This document shows positions 1 through 4,793 of a stretch of 10,435 bases of DNA, piece after piece (positions within the stretch are counted from its first letter, which is position 1; every line of letters starts with the position of its first letter). This DNA is from CALRGE01 sp964365765. Lineage in GTDB: Bacteria; Patescibacteriota; Gracilibacteria; UBA1369; 2-02-FULL-48-14. The position numbers and the translations under genes are program-made. The stretch spans positions 1 through 10,435 of the forward strand of contig CAYIRB010000037.1 of assembly GCA_964365765.1 (NCBI GenBank), read 5' to 3'. The notes under the pieces are model-generated. The model had not been told where the DNA came from, ran no database searches, and worked only from the letters and a program-made list of their open reading frames with translations.

Positions 1-2
1 TG

Positions 3-386
3 CGCTTCATCAACGACACGGGCGCGAACATTCTGGTTCAATCCTATGTCGATGGCACCGACGCCTACTACGTTTTTTACGGCACGAACGACGGACGCTC
101 CGTGCAAATGTCCGGTCCCGTCGCCTACAATTACAAAAAAAATGACGCAGTCCTGACCGAATACACAAGCCAACTTTCGGAAGGAACACGCAAATTGAAA
201 GAGTACGCGCACACGGGCTTTGACGTTGACTGGTACCGCTCGGTTTTCAACGCGGACGGAACTATTCGAATCGATAACGAGCTGATTCATTCTTCATACC
301 AAGCGCGCCCCCTTAAATACCAAGAAGGTGTCACCGAAGACGACCCGCGCGCGGGCACAACATCGACAGAAATATCCGGTGCTTAA
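3..386 (+). CDS. VanW family protein, C-terminal part (5' end outside window)
   Basis: The frame is open from the first bases of the window to a TAA at 384-386, giving 127 residues with no start inside the window, so this is the C-terminal end of a longer protein. The opening residues (RFINDTGANILVQSYVDG, then YGTNDGR and SGPV) match the conserved C-terminal VanW signature of the form 'F.N.TG..l.i...vdg ... YGT.dgR.v...gP'. VanW-like proteins are envelope proteins, often with peptidoglycan-binding or YoaR-type N-terminal regions. Their biochemical role is not settled, although VanW was first seen in vancomycin-resistance clusters. The last 60 or so residues (QLSEGTRKLKEY, GFDVDWYRSVFNADG) resemble the G5-like or strand-rich tails of these proteins. 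The gene converges on the minus-strand TPR gene with only 2 nt between the stops, and no terminator hairpin is visible there. This context does not imply resistance. Confidence 0.8.
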   Translation, partial: RFINDTGANILVQSYVDGTDAYYVFYGTNDGRSVQMSGPVAYNYKKNDAVLTEYTSQLSEGTRKLKEYAHTGFDVDWYRSVFNADGTIRIDNELIHSSYQARPLKYQEGVTEDDPRAGTTSTEISGA

Positions 387-388
387 CG

Positions 389-1132
389 CTACAGACCCGC
401 CTTCTTCTTTGCCAAACGCAGCCGCGCCCTCACTTCTTTATTGTAGGGATCCGACTCAAGCACCCGATTCAGAATTTCAATCACTTCTTCAAGACGGCCG
501 AGCTGTTCATAGTAATCCGCCAAAATCATTTTCAAGTCATTGTTTTTCGGCTTTCTGCGGGAAGCCAATTCAAAGTATTTCAAAGCCTTTTCGCCGTCAC
601 CGAGTTCGTGGTAAACCTGCGCCAGACTTTGCAGTCTTTCCGAACGTTTGTCGTCCAAAGCGATGGCGTTCTCGTAAGCTTCCGCCGCTTCAATCAAACG
701 TCCTTGTCTGTACAACGCGGCACCCAAGTTGCTGTAATAAACGGGATCCTTTTTCAAGTTGATTAATTTTGAAAAGGACAACTCCGCGTTGCCGAAGTCG
801 GCGCGCTTCATGTACAAAAGTCCAAGCCTGTGATGCGAGTCCAAATGAGTTTCATCCGCCGCGACGGCGTTCAAAAAATGTCCTTCCGCCTCATCATATT
901 CTCCTCTACCGAAATGCATGTCGCCCTTTGTGAAGTGTTGGCGCGCGCTACCCCTCACTTCATCGCCTTCCTTATCCGCTTCCTCACGAATTTCAATATC
1001 TTCTTCTTGGAATTTCTGTTCTTCCTCGAGATCTTTTTGGAACACCATGTCGCGCTTCAATATGCGCATTTTCCGAAAGGTCAAAAGAGCGAGTCCGACT
1101 ATTGAAGCGATGAATAAAATCCAAACAATCAT
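389..1132 (-). CDS. Membrane-anchored TPR-repeat protein
   Basis: This 247-residue protein has one hydrophobic N-terminal segment (about residues 3-19, WILFIASIVGLALLTF) followed by a basic stretch. That suggests a single membrane anchor with the rest in the cytoplasm. Residues 30-60 are highly charged (many E, K and D) and are probably helical or coiled coil. From about residue 63 there are roughly five tandem tetratricopeptide repeats (about 63-96, 97-130, 131-163, 164-197, 198-231), recognisable by the spaced G/A/Y/A/P pattern, for example 'GDMHFGRGEYDEAEGHFLNA' and 'LGAALYRQGRLIEAAEAYEN'. TPR arrays bind other proteins, and the partner cannot be told from sequence. The ATG lies one base after the stop of the delta'-like gene, so it is the last gene of the operon starting with the MurF-like ligase and is probably translated by coupling. 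No ribosome-binding site is visible. The topology resembles envelope-assembly scaffold proteins, but the function is unknown. Confidence 0.8.
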   Translation of the reverse strand: MIVWILFIASIVGLALLTFRKMRILKRDMVFQKDLEEEQKFQEEDIEIREEADKEGDEVRGSARQHFTKGDMHFGRGEYDEAEGHFLNAVAADETHLDSHHRLGLLYMKRADFGNAELSFSKLINLKKDPVYYSNLGAALYRQGRLIEAAEAYENAIALDDKRSERLQSLAQVYHELGDGEKALKYFELASRRKPKNNDLKMILADYYEQLGRLEEVIEILNRVLESDPYNKEVRARLRLAKKKAGL

Positions 1133-1133
1133 G

Positions 1134-2012
1134 TTATGGCACGAAAGGAATTAAAAGATTTTCAATGACGAGTTTCGGGTTAACGTAGGCGATTATATCA
1201 CTTTTCGCTTTTTCAATCGCCGGTATCATATCGGTAAAATCCAAATGCTCCAAGGCGTCACCGCGCTCACCGGACAGCAATACCGCCCGACTGCGGATGA
1301 GCAATATATCCAAAAAATCATGGAGCAGTTTTTTGTCCTCGAATTTTCTTTCCATTTCGAATACGCGTGGCAAAGACGGGCTTTCGAAAAATTTATTGAC
1401 GATGGCGTACATTTCCCTGTGCGAACTCAAGTACTCCGTGTATTCCGTCAAGCGCGTTAATTTACCGGGGCGGCCCATCGCGAATCTTACAAGTTCGTCG
1501 CGGTAGGGATTTTCAGCGCACGCGCGCAACATATCTGCGTCGGGAACGGGATAAAAAGTACTAATCTTCGAGCGCGAACGAACCGTGGGGATAATGTCAT
1601 CATCGCTCTCCGCGGTTAAAAAAAAGAAGACACCCTCGTTGGGCTCCTCCAAAACTTTCAAGAGAGTATTCATGGAGCCGGGCGCCATGCGCCCGATCTT
1701 TTCAATTATGAAAATCAAGTTCGGCCGCGCGTGGCTTTGCGCGGCTCTCGCGACAATGGCGCGAAGCTTTTCAATCGGCAAAACTTCTCCGTCGTCCGCG
1801 AAAATAATCGTGTCGGCGTCCGATCCCTCGGCGATTTGTTTGCGAAGAACGACATTGCTTTCATCCGGACACTGCATATGCGTGGCAAGCAAAAGCGCGA
1901 CTTTGGATTTTCCGATTTGACCTCGGCCCAAAAAAATCTGCGCCGGATGCAAAACACCCGCGTCCGCCTCGGACTTCAACCGCTCGAAAATTTGTTTATG
2001 TCCGATTAACAT
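1134..2012 (-). CDS. holB: DNA polymerase III delta'-like clamp-loader subunit (AAA+)
   Basis: The protein has 292 residues when started at the ATG at 2012, which overlaps the upstream TGA by one base (TGATG). A TTG one codon earlier is possible but less likely. It is an AAA+ clamp-loader protein of the delta'/HolB type, part of the complex that loads the sliding clamp on DNA. The N-terminus (IGHKQIFERL), the P-loop G-R-G-Q-I-G-K-S near residues 30-37 and the motif 'MNTLLKVLEEP' (compare ANALLKTLEEP) are diagnostic. The sensor-1/SRC region reads TVRSRSK, with the Cys of the usual SRC replaced by Ser. The Walker B region (LIFIIEKIGRM) lacks a DEAD box, as is common in delta'. The four-cysteine zinc module usual between the P-loop and Walker B is absent; only one Cys (MQCPD) is there. 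The C-terminal region (about 190-292) is divergent and helical. A generic AAA+ paralogue remains possible. Confidence 0.8.
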   Translation of the reverse strand: MLIGHKQIFERLKSEADAGVLHPAQIFLGRGQIGKSKVALLLATHMQCPDESNVVLRKQIAEGSDADTIIFADDGEVLPIEKLRAIVARAAQSHARPNLIFIIEKIGRMAPGSMNTLLKVLEEPNEGVFFFLTAESDDDIIPTVRSRSKISTFYPVPDADMLRACAENPYRDELVRFAMGRPGKLTRLTEYTEYLSSHREMYAIVNKFFESPSLPRVFEMERKFEDKKLLHDFLDILLIRSRAVLLSGERGDALEHLDFTDMIPAIEKAKSDIIAYVNPKLVIENLLIPFVP

Positions 2013-3286
2013 CAAATATGTTTAAGCCAATAAGGTTCTTGCCTCACAAGCAAAGTCCGCGCGAGCTCGGGATCTTTCATGCACATTTTCACGAGCTGTT
2101 CCATACGCACCTCGTTTTGAGAACCCTTGGCTAAAATCACGTCGTGTTTTTCAATCATGCCGCTCAAAAAAGTTCCGGCCTCGCGGGAAGTTTTAAAAAC
2201 ATGGATCATCGACTTGGGCATTCCCGCGCGTGACGCACCTTCCGCCATGTCGTTCGCGTGCTTCCCGACCAAAATCAAAATATCCGCCGCACCCGCCGCC
2301 ATTTTCCCGACTTTGATGTGGGCGCTTTCCGCCAACTCCCCCAATTCGTTCATTGTGCCGAGCGCCGCGATTTTTCTACCGCGGAACATGGCTAAAATCT
2401 TTAAAGCTTCTTCAACGGTGTCCGGCGACGCGTTATAAGAGCTGTCGATAATAAGCGAAGCGTTTTTGCCCTCGATTTTAACCATTCTTCCTTTCGGCAT
2501 TTGAAAATCCGCGAGGCCGGCTTCTATTGTTTTCCAATTCAAGCCGTTCACGAATCCCACGGCGATAGCGGCCAACACGATGGTGACGTGGCATTCGCCC
2601 AAAACATTCGGCATGAGCACGGGCAGGGCGTTCCCTTCGTACTCCAGTGTAAATTTGAGTCCGTGTTCATCGGCATGAACGCTTGTCGCTCGCAAATCGG
2701 AACCCTCTTCGGTGCCGATTTTAATAACCTGCGCCGGTAACTTGCTTTCCAATTGCCGAACAAACATATCGTCGTGATTCAAAATCACCCAGCCGTCTTT
2801 CGGAACCATGTAGCAGGCTTTTGATTTCTCCTCGAAAATATGCTCGCGATTTTTAAATTGGCCTTCCCCCCGATGCACTTCTTTCACGTTCAAAAAAACC
2901 ATGATGTCCGGACGCACGACTTCCAAAATTTCTTCCATTCCGCCCGGATAATCGATTCCCATTTCCATCACGAGCACGTCGTAAGAATCCGGTTTTTGAA
3001 AATTTTCCACCAAACATTTAAAAATAATCGAAATCCATTTTTCGATCGAAGAAAAACCGCTCGGTTTTTCCAAAATTGTCAGCAGACTTCCAAAGTCGCT
3101 GTTGTAACCGCCGGGACTTTTATGTACCAAAAATCTGCGTTCAAGCACGGACGCAATCGCGTCTTTCGCGCCGGTTTTTCCCGCACTGCCGGTAACGCCG
3201 ACTATTTTCGGTTGAATTTTTTTCAAACGATTTTTCGCGAGGTATCTGAGCAGCTCGCGCACCCATTTCTTAAATTCGGCTTTCAT
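2012..3286 (-). CDS. murF: MurF-like Mur ligase (UDP-MurNAc-tripeptide--D-Ala-D-Ala ligase family)
   Basis: This 424-residue Mur-ligase-family protein probably performs an ATP-dependent amino-acid or dipeptide ligation in cytoplasmic peptidoglycan precursor synthesis. Visible motifs are the ATP loop GVTGSAGKTG (residues 30-39), VMEMGIDYPGGM (about 106-117, compare EMG.n.pGEi), a lysine in EEKSK (154) at about the site of the carbamylated Lys, DSSYNASPDTVEEAL (281-295), ALGTMNELGELAESAH (308-323) and AKGSQNEVRMEQLV (386-399). The last three are characteristic of MurF rather than MurC, D or E. Unusual features: the P-loop lies about 75 residues earlier than in E. coli MurF, so the usual N-terminal UDP-binding domain is missing; the loop ends GKTG rather than GKTT/GKTS; the usual G-x-H-N segment reads GECHVTI; and residues 75-98 form an aromatic/amphipathic insert. 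A basic N-terminal helix (1-25) replaces the lost domain. It is first in its operon, behind an extended -10 promoter. Confidence 0.82.
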   Translation of the reverse strand: MKAEFKKWVRELLRYLAKNRLKKIQPKIVGVTGSAGKTGAKDAIASVLERRFLVHKSPGGYNSDFGSLLTILEKPSGFSSIEKWISIIFKCLVENFQKPDSYDVLVMEMGIDYPGGMEEILEVVRPDIMVFLNVKEVHRGEGQFKNREHIFEEKSKACYMVPKDGWVILNHDDMFVRQLESKLPAQVIKIGTEEGSDLRATSVHADEHGLKFTLEYEGNALPVLMPNVLGECHVTIVLAAIAVGFVNGLNWKTIEAGLADFQMPKGRMVKIEGKNASLIIDSSYNASPDTVEEALKILAMFRGRKIAALGTMNELGELAESAHIKVGKMAAGAADILILVGKHANDMAEGASRAGMPKSMIHVFKTSREAGTFLSGMIEKHDVILAKGSQNEVRMEQLVKMCMKDPELARTLLVRQEPYWLKHI

Positions 3287-3306
3287 AAGCGGTTTTTTAG
3301 AGCTCG

Positions 3307-3315
3307 ATTATACCA
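3307..3315 (-). promoter_or_regulatory. Extended -10 promoter for the murF-like operon
   Basis: On the minus strand the sequence TGGTATAAT (3315 down to 3307) is a perfect TATAAT preceded by the TGn extension. No good -35 box lies 16-18 bases upstream, where the sequence is only T-rich. The extended -10 could compensate, as known for sigma70-type promoters. Transcription would begin near 3300, leaving a leader of only about 14 nt before the ATG at 3286, with no ribosome-binding site. Confidence 0.6.
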
Positions 3316-3372
3316 AATTAAAATAAAAATTAAAATACCTCAAATAATATAACTGACTAATAAAATAATTTG

Positions 3373-3414
3373 CTGACATGCAACAGAATAGAATTGCATA
3401 ATTGTAAATATAAT
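3373..3414 (+). promoter_or_regulatory. Candidate promoter(s) for the lysine-rich mini-gene
   Basis: Two overlapping sigma70-like options are visible on the plus strand. One is CTGACA (3373-3378), an 18-base spacer and CATAAT (3397-3402). The other is a perfect TATAAT at 3409-3414 with a poor -35. Either would start transcription 30-50 bases before the ATG at 3456. The region is very AT-rich, so chance matches are likely, but the downstream hairpin and terminator support a real transcription unit. Confidence 0.45.
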
Positions 3415-3455
3415 CGGACAATGTAAATTGAAATATTTCATAACCTCCTTCTTCC

Positions 3456-3533
3456 ATGGCCGCAAAGAAAAAAAAGGCTGCTAAGAAAGCAACCCACAAG
3501 AAAAAGAAGACGACAAAGAAAAAGAAAAGATAG
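3456..3533 (+). CDS. Tiny lysine/alanine-rich basic protein (25 residues)
   Basis: ATG at 3456 opens a 25-residue frame that ends at TAG 3531-3533. The product is almost entirely Lys, Ala and Thr with one His: MAAKKKKAAKKATHKKKK, then TTKKKKR. The AAKKA/KKTTKK pattern resembles tails of histone H1-like bacterial proteins (HctB type) or of nucleic-acid-binding proteins, so binding to DNA or RNA is a reasonable guess and no more. It has a candidate promoter upstream, a hairpin spanning its stop codon and a strong terminator 27 bases further on, which together look like a stand-alone transcription unit. No Shine-Dalgarno is seen; instead CCTCCTT (3444-3450) lies just upstream. The A-rich composition means a fortuitous frame in a small RNA gene is a real alternative. 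Confidence 0.5.
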   Translation: MAAKKKKAAKKATHKKKKTTKKKKR

Positions 3534-3555
3534 CACTCACCAAAGGTGAGCTATC
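3529..3555 (+). other. Hairpin spanning the mini-gene stop codon
   Basis: GATAG (3529-3533) and CTCACC (3536-3541) pair with GGTGAG (3545-3550) and CTATC (3551-3555). This gives an 11-bp stem with a 2-base bulge and an AAA loop. The 5' arm contains the TAG stop of the lysine-rich frame. It has no U-tract of its own and lies just before the strong terminator, so it may stabilise the transcript end or be part of a small structured RNA. Confidence 0.6.
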
Positions 3556-3559
3556 TCTC

Positions 3560-3587
3560 AAAAAGCCCCGCCTTGGCGGGGCTTTTT
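3560..3587. terminator. Bidirectional rho-independent terminator
   Basis: AAAAA, then GCCCCGCC (3565-3572), a TT loop and GGCGGGGC (3575-3582), then TTTTT. This perfect 8-bp GC stem with A- and T-tracts on either side would terminate in both directions. It lies between the plus-strand lysine-rich mini-gene and the end of minus-strand rplT (3614), so it probably serves both converging units. Confidence 0.93.
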
Positions 3588-3613
3588 CTTATTTCAATCC
3601 TTCAACAAAAAAA

Positions 3614-3961
3614 TCAAGACAAAGTCGACTTCACGATTTCGTCAAACACTTTCGGTTCAAAAATCGCAATATCGCTCAAAATCTTCCGGTCCAAGACGAT
3701 TTTTTTCTTGGCCAATAAATTGATGAAGCGACTGTAGGATATTCCGTGAGCCCGCACGCCGGCATTCAATCTCGCTATCCAGAGCCTACGGAAGTTTCGC
3801 TTCTTATTGCGTCTGTGTGTAAACGCATAAGTGCCTGCTTTCGTAGTAGCTCGCTTCGCTTGAGTGAAGTGCTTACTGCGGACCCCGACGTATCCCTTGG
3901 CGGCTTTAAGTACTTTGTTGTGCCGTCTTCTTTGGACGACACCACGTTTTACTCTAACCAT
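3614..3961 (-). CDS. rplT: 50S ribosomal protein L20
   Basis: The product is 115 residues, close to the usual 115-120 for L20. It shows the family hallmarks: the basic N-terminal RNA-binding tail (MVRVKRGVVQRRRHNKVLK), AAKGYVGVRSKHFTQA, AYTHRR-like YAFTHRRNKKRNFRRLWIARLNA, and the C-terminal globular part with GISYSRFINLLAKKKIVLDRKILSDIA. L20 binds 23S rRNA early in large-subunit assembly, and in several bacteria it represses its own operon by binding the mRNA. Here it is last in the infC-rpmI-rplT order found across bacteria. It is separated from rpmI by 70 nt that can form a GC-rich hairpin. No Shine-Dalgarno precedes the ATG; CCTCCTTA lies there instead. Confidence 0.98.
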   Translation of the reverse strand: MVRVKRGVVQRRRHNKVLKAAKGYVGVRSKHFTQAKRATTKAGTYAFTHRRNKKRNFRRLWIARLNAGVRAHGISYSRFINLLAKKKIVLDRKILSDIAIFEPKVFDEIVKSTLS

Positions 3962-3981
3962 ATAAGGAGGGGGTTAAAAAT

Positions 3982-4022
3982 GCGGACCGCAAGGCGAGGC
4001 TGTAAAAATGCCCGGGTCCCGC
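3982..4022 (-). promoter_or_regulatory. GC-rich hairpin in the rpmI-rplT gap (possible attenuator or L20 site)
   Basis: In the minus-strand transcript GCGGGACC (4022 to 4015) can pair with GGTCCGC (3988 to 3982). The stem has 7 bp with a one-base bulge, and ATTTTTAA follows directly. The stem plus short T-run resembles a weak terminator or attenuator placed before rplT. A smaller alternative palindrome, TGCGGTCCGCA (3991 to 3981), overlaps the 3' arm. L20-binding mRNA structures are known in E. coli and Firmicutes, but at other positions (before rpmI or infC), so a regulatory role here is inferred only from position and shape. Confidence 0.35.
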
Positions 4023-4031
4023 CATAATAAA

Positions 4032-4223
4032 TTAAATTGGAAGAAGTCTCTTAAACCGCTTTAAATCCGCCGCCGAAACTACAAATTTCCTTCCGCCGAT
4101 TTTCTTTTGGCGCTTCGACTTGTTTACAAGCAAGTGTCTTTTGGAACCCTTTTCCATCCGGATTTTACCGGAACCCGTGAATTTCGCGCGTTTTTTCATT
4201 CCGCTGTGTGATTTCTGTTTCAT
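4032..4223 (-). CDS. rpmI: 50S ribosomal protein L35
   Basis: This 63-residue, very basic protein has the standard L35 features: MKQKSHSGMKKRAKFTGSGKI (compare MPKMKTHSGAAKRFKVTGTGKI), then the LLVNKSKRQKK segment and a C-terminal helix ending KRLLPI. It is a structural protein of the large ribosomal subunit. The ATG lies one base after the infC stop (TAA, A, ATG) with no Shine-Dalgarno, so translation is probably coupled to infC. The Lys/Arg content is even along the chain, as normal for the family. Confidence 0.97.
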   Translation of the reverse strand: MKQKSHSGMKKRAKFTGSGKIRMEKGSKRHLLVNKSKRQKKIGGRKFVVSAADLKRFKRLLPI

Positions 4224-4224
4224 T

Positions 4225-4731
4225 TTATTGGGGTGATAATATCATGAATAAATTATATCCTTGTCTTTTTGGCTCTTGGTCGACTTTCGCGACATCTTTA
4301 AGGGCTTCTTTGACTTCATGCATCTTCGCAAGTCCGAGGTCATAATGTGTAATCTCTCTTCCCTTGAAAATCAAAGCGACTTTGACCGAATTGCCGTCTT
4401 TCAGGAATTCGCGGGCTTTTCTCACCTTCACTTCGATGTCGTGCTTGTCGGTTCGAAGTGAAACGCGAATGCCCTTCACCTCGCTCTTTTTCTGCATCGC
4501 TTTATGCTTCTGATCAAGTTTTCTTTGCCTGTAAAGGAACTTCCCGAAGTCTATAAGCCTGCACACCGGAGGATTGGCCTGGGGCGAAACTTCCACAAGG
4601 TCGAAACCCCTTTCTTTCGCAAGACCCATCGCCTTTTCGATTCCTATGATTCCGAGCTGAGCTTCCTTCTCGTCAATCAAACGAACCGTTACGGCTCTGA
4701 TTTCCTCGTTTTTTCGGAAGACTTTGCTTAT
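4225..4731 (-). CDS. infC: Translation initiation factor IF-3, probable ATA start
   Basis: IF3 binds the 30S subunit, prevents early joining of the 50S subunit and checks start-codon pairing. Both domains are visible: the N-domain (NEEIRAVTVRLIDEKEAQLGI, IEKAMGLAKERGFDLVEVSP, PPVCRLIDFGKFLYRQRK), the linker, and the C-domain (VKGIRVSLRTDKHDIEVKVRKAREFL, VKVALIFKGREITH, KRQGYNLFMIL). The conserved NEEIR motif lies upstream of the only conventional start (TTG at 4680), which would delete it. Reading back, the frame is open to a TAG at 4765-4767 and offers only ATT, CTG and ATA. ATA at 4731 gives S-K-V-F-R-K-N-E-E-I-R, matching the usual family N-terminus and a 168-residue length, and it lies inside the transcript predicted from the promoter. 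Rare starts in infC are known (AUU in E. coli) and serve IF3 autoregulation. Identity is certain, the exact start less so. Confidence 0.93.
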   Translation of the reverse strand: MSKVFRKNEEIRAVTVRLIDEKEAQLGIIGIEKAMGLAKERGFDLVEVSPQANPPVCRLIDFGKFLYRQRKLDQKHKAMQKKSEVKGIRVSLRTDKHDIEVKVRKAREFLKDGNSVKVALIFKGREITHYDLGLAKMHEVKEALKDVAKVDQEPKRQGYNLFMILSPQ

Positions 4732-4761
4732 AAAACTTTTGTCAGATAAAAGACACAGGGC

Positions 4762-4790
4762 AATCTACTTATTTAACAGATAAATGTCAA
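4762..4790 (-). promoter_or_regulatory. Sigma70-type promoter of the infC-rpmI-rplT operon
   Basis: On the minus strand a perfect TTGACA (4790 to 4785), a 17-base spacer and TAGATT (4767 to 4762) form a good sigma70-like promoter. It begins 3 bases after the lipoprotein stop codon (4794). Transcription would start near 4755, so an ATT codon at 4764 falls inside the -10 box and cannot begin the protein, while ATA at 4731 is about 24 nt into the message. There is no visible terminator between the lipoprotein gene and this promoter, so some read-through into infC is possible. Confidence 0.75.
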
Positions 4791-4793
4791 GCG

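Noticed and set aside
1..386. Vancomycin-resistance cluster suggested by the VanW homology
   Set aside because: No vanH, vanA, vanX or regulator is present. VanW-domain proteins are common in bacteria without resistance.
328..762. Plus-strand 144-codon frame opposite the TPR gene
   Set aside because: It overlaps both the VanW end and the clearly coding TPR gene. Its Pro/Arg/Ser-rich composition is typical of a shadow frame.
3308..3499. Hydrophobic 63-residue frame on the minus strand between murF and the mini-gene
   Set aside because: It runs antisense through the lysine-rich frame and ends over the murF promoter. The composition follows from AT-rich and A-tract DNA, and no family is recognisable.
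3980..4027. 15-codon plus-strand frame (MRTARRGCKNARVPP) with a perfect AAGGAGG 9 bases upstream
   Set aside because: It is antisense to the rpmI-rplT gap, has no promoter or terminator on that strand, and the Shine-Dalgarno is just the complement of the CCTCCTTA before rplT. It is kept only as context for that observation.
4762..4764. ATT directly after the TAG as infC start, copying the E. coli AUU start
   Set aside because: It lies within the predicted -10 box, so it would be upstream of the transcript start, and it adds residues not typical of IF3.
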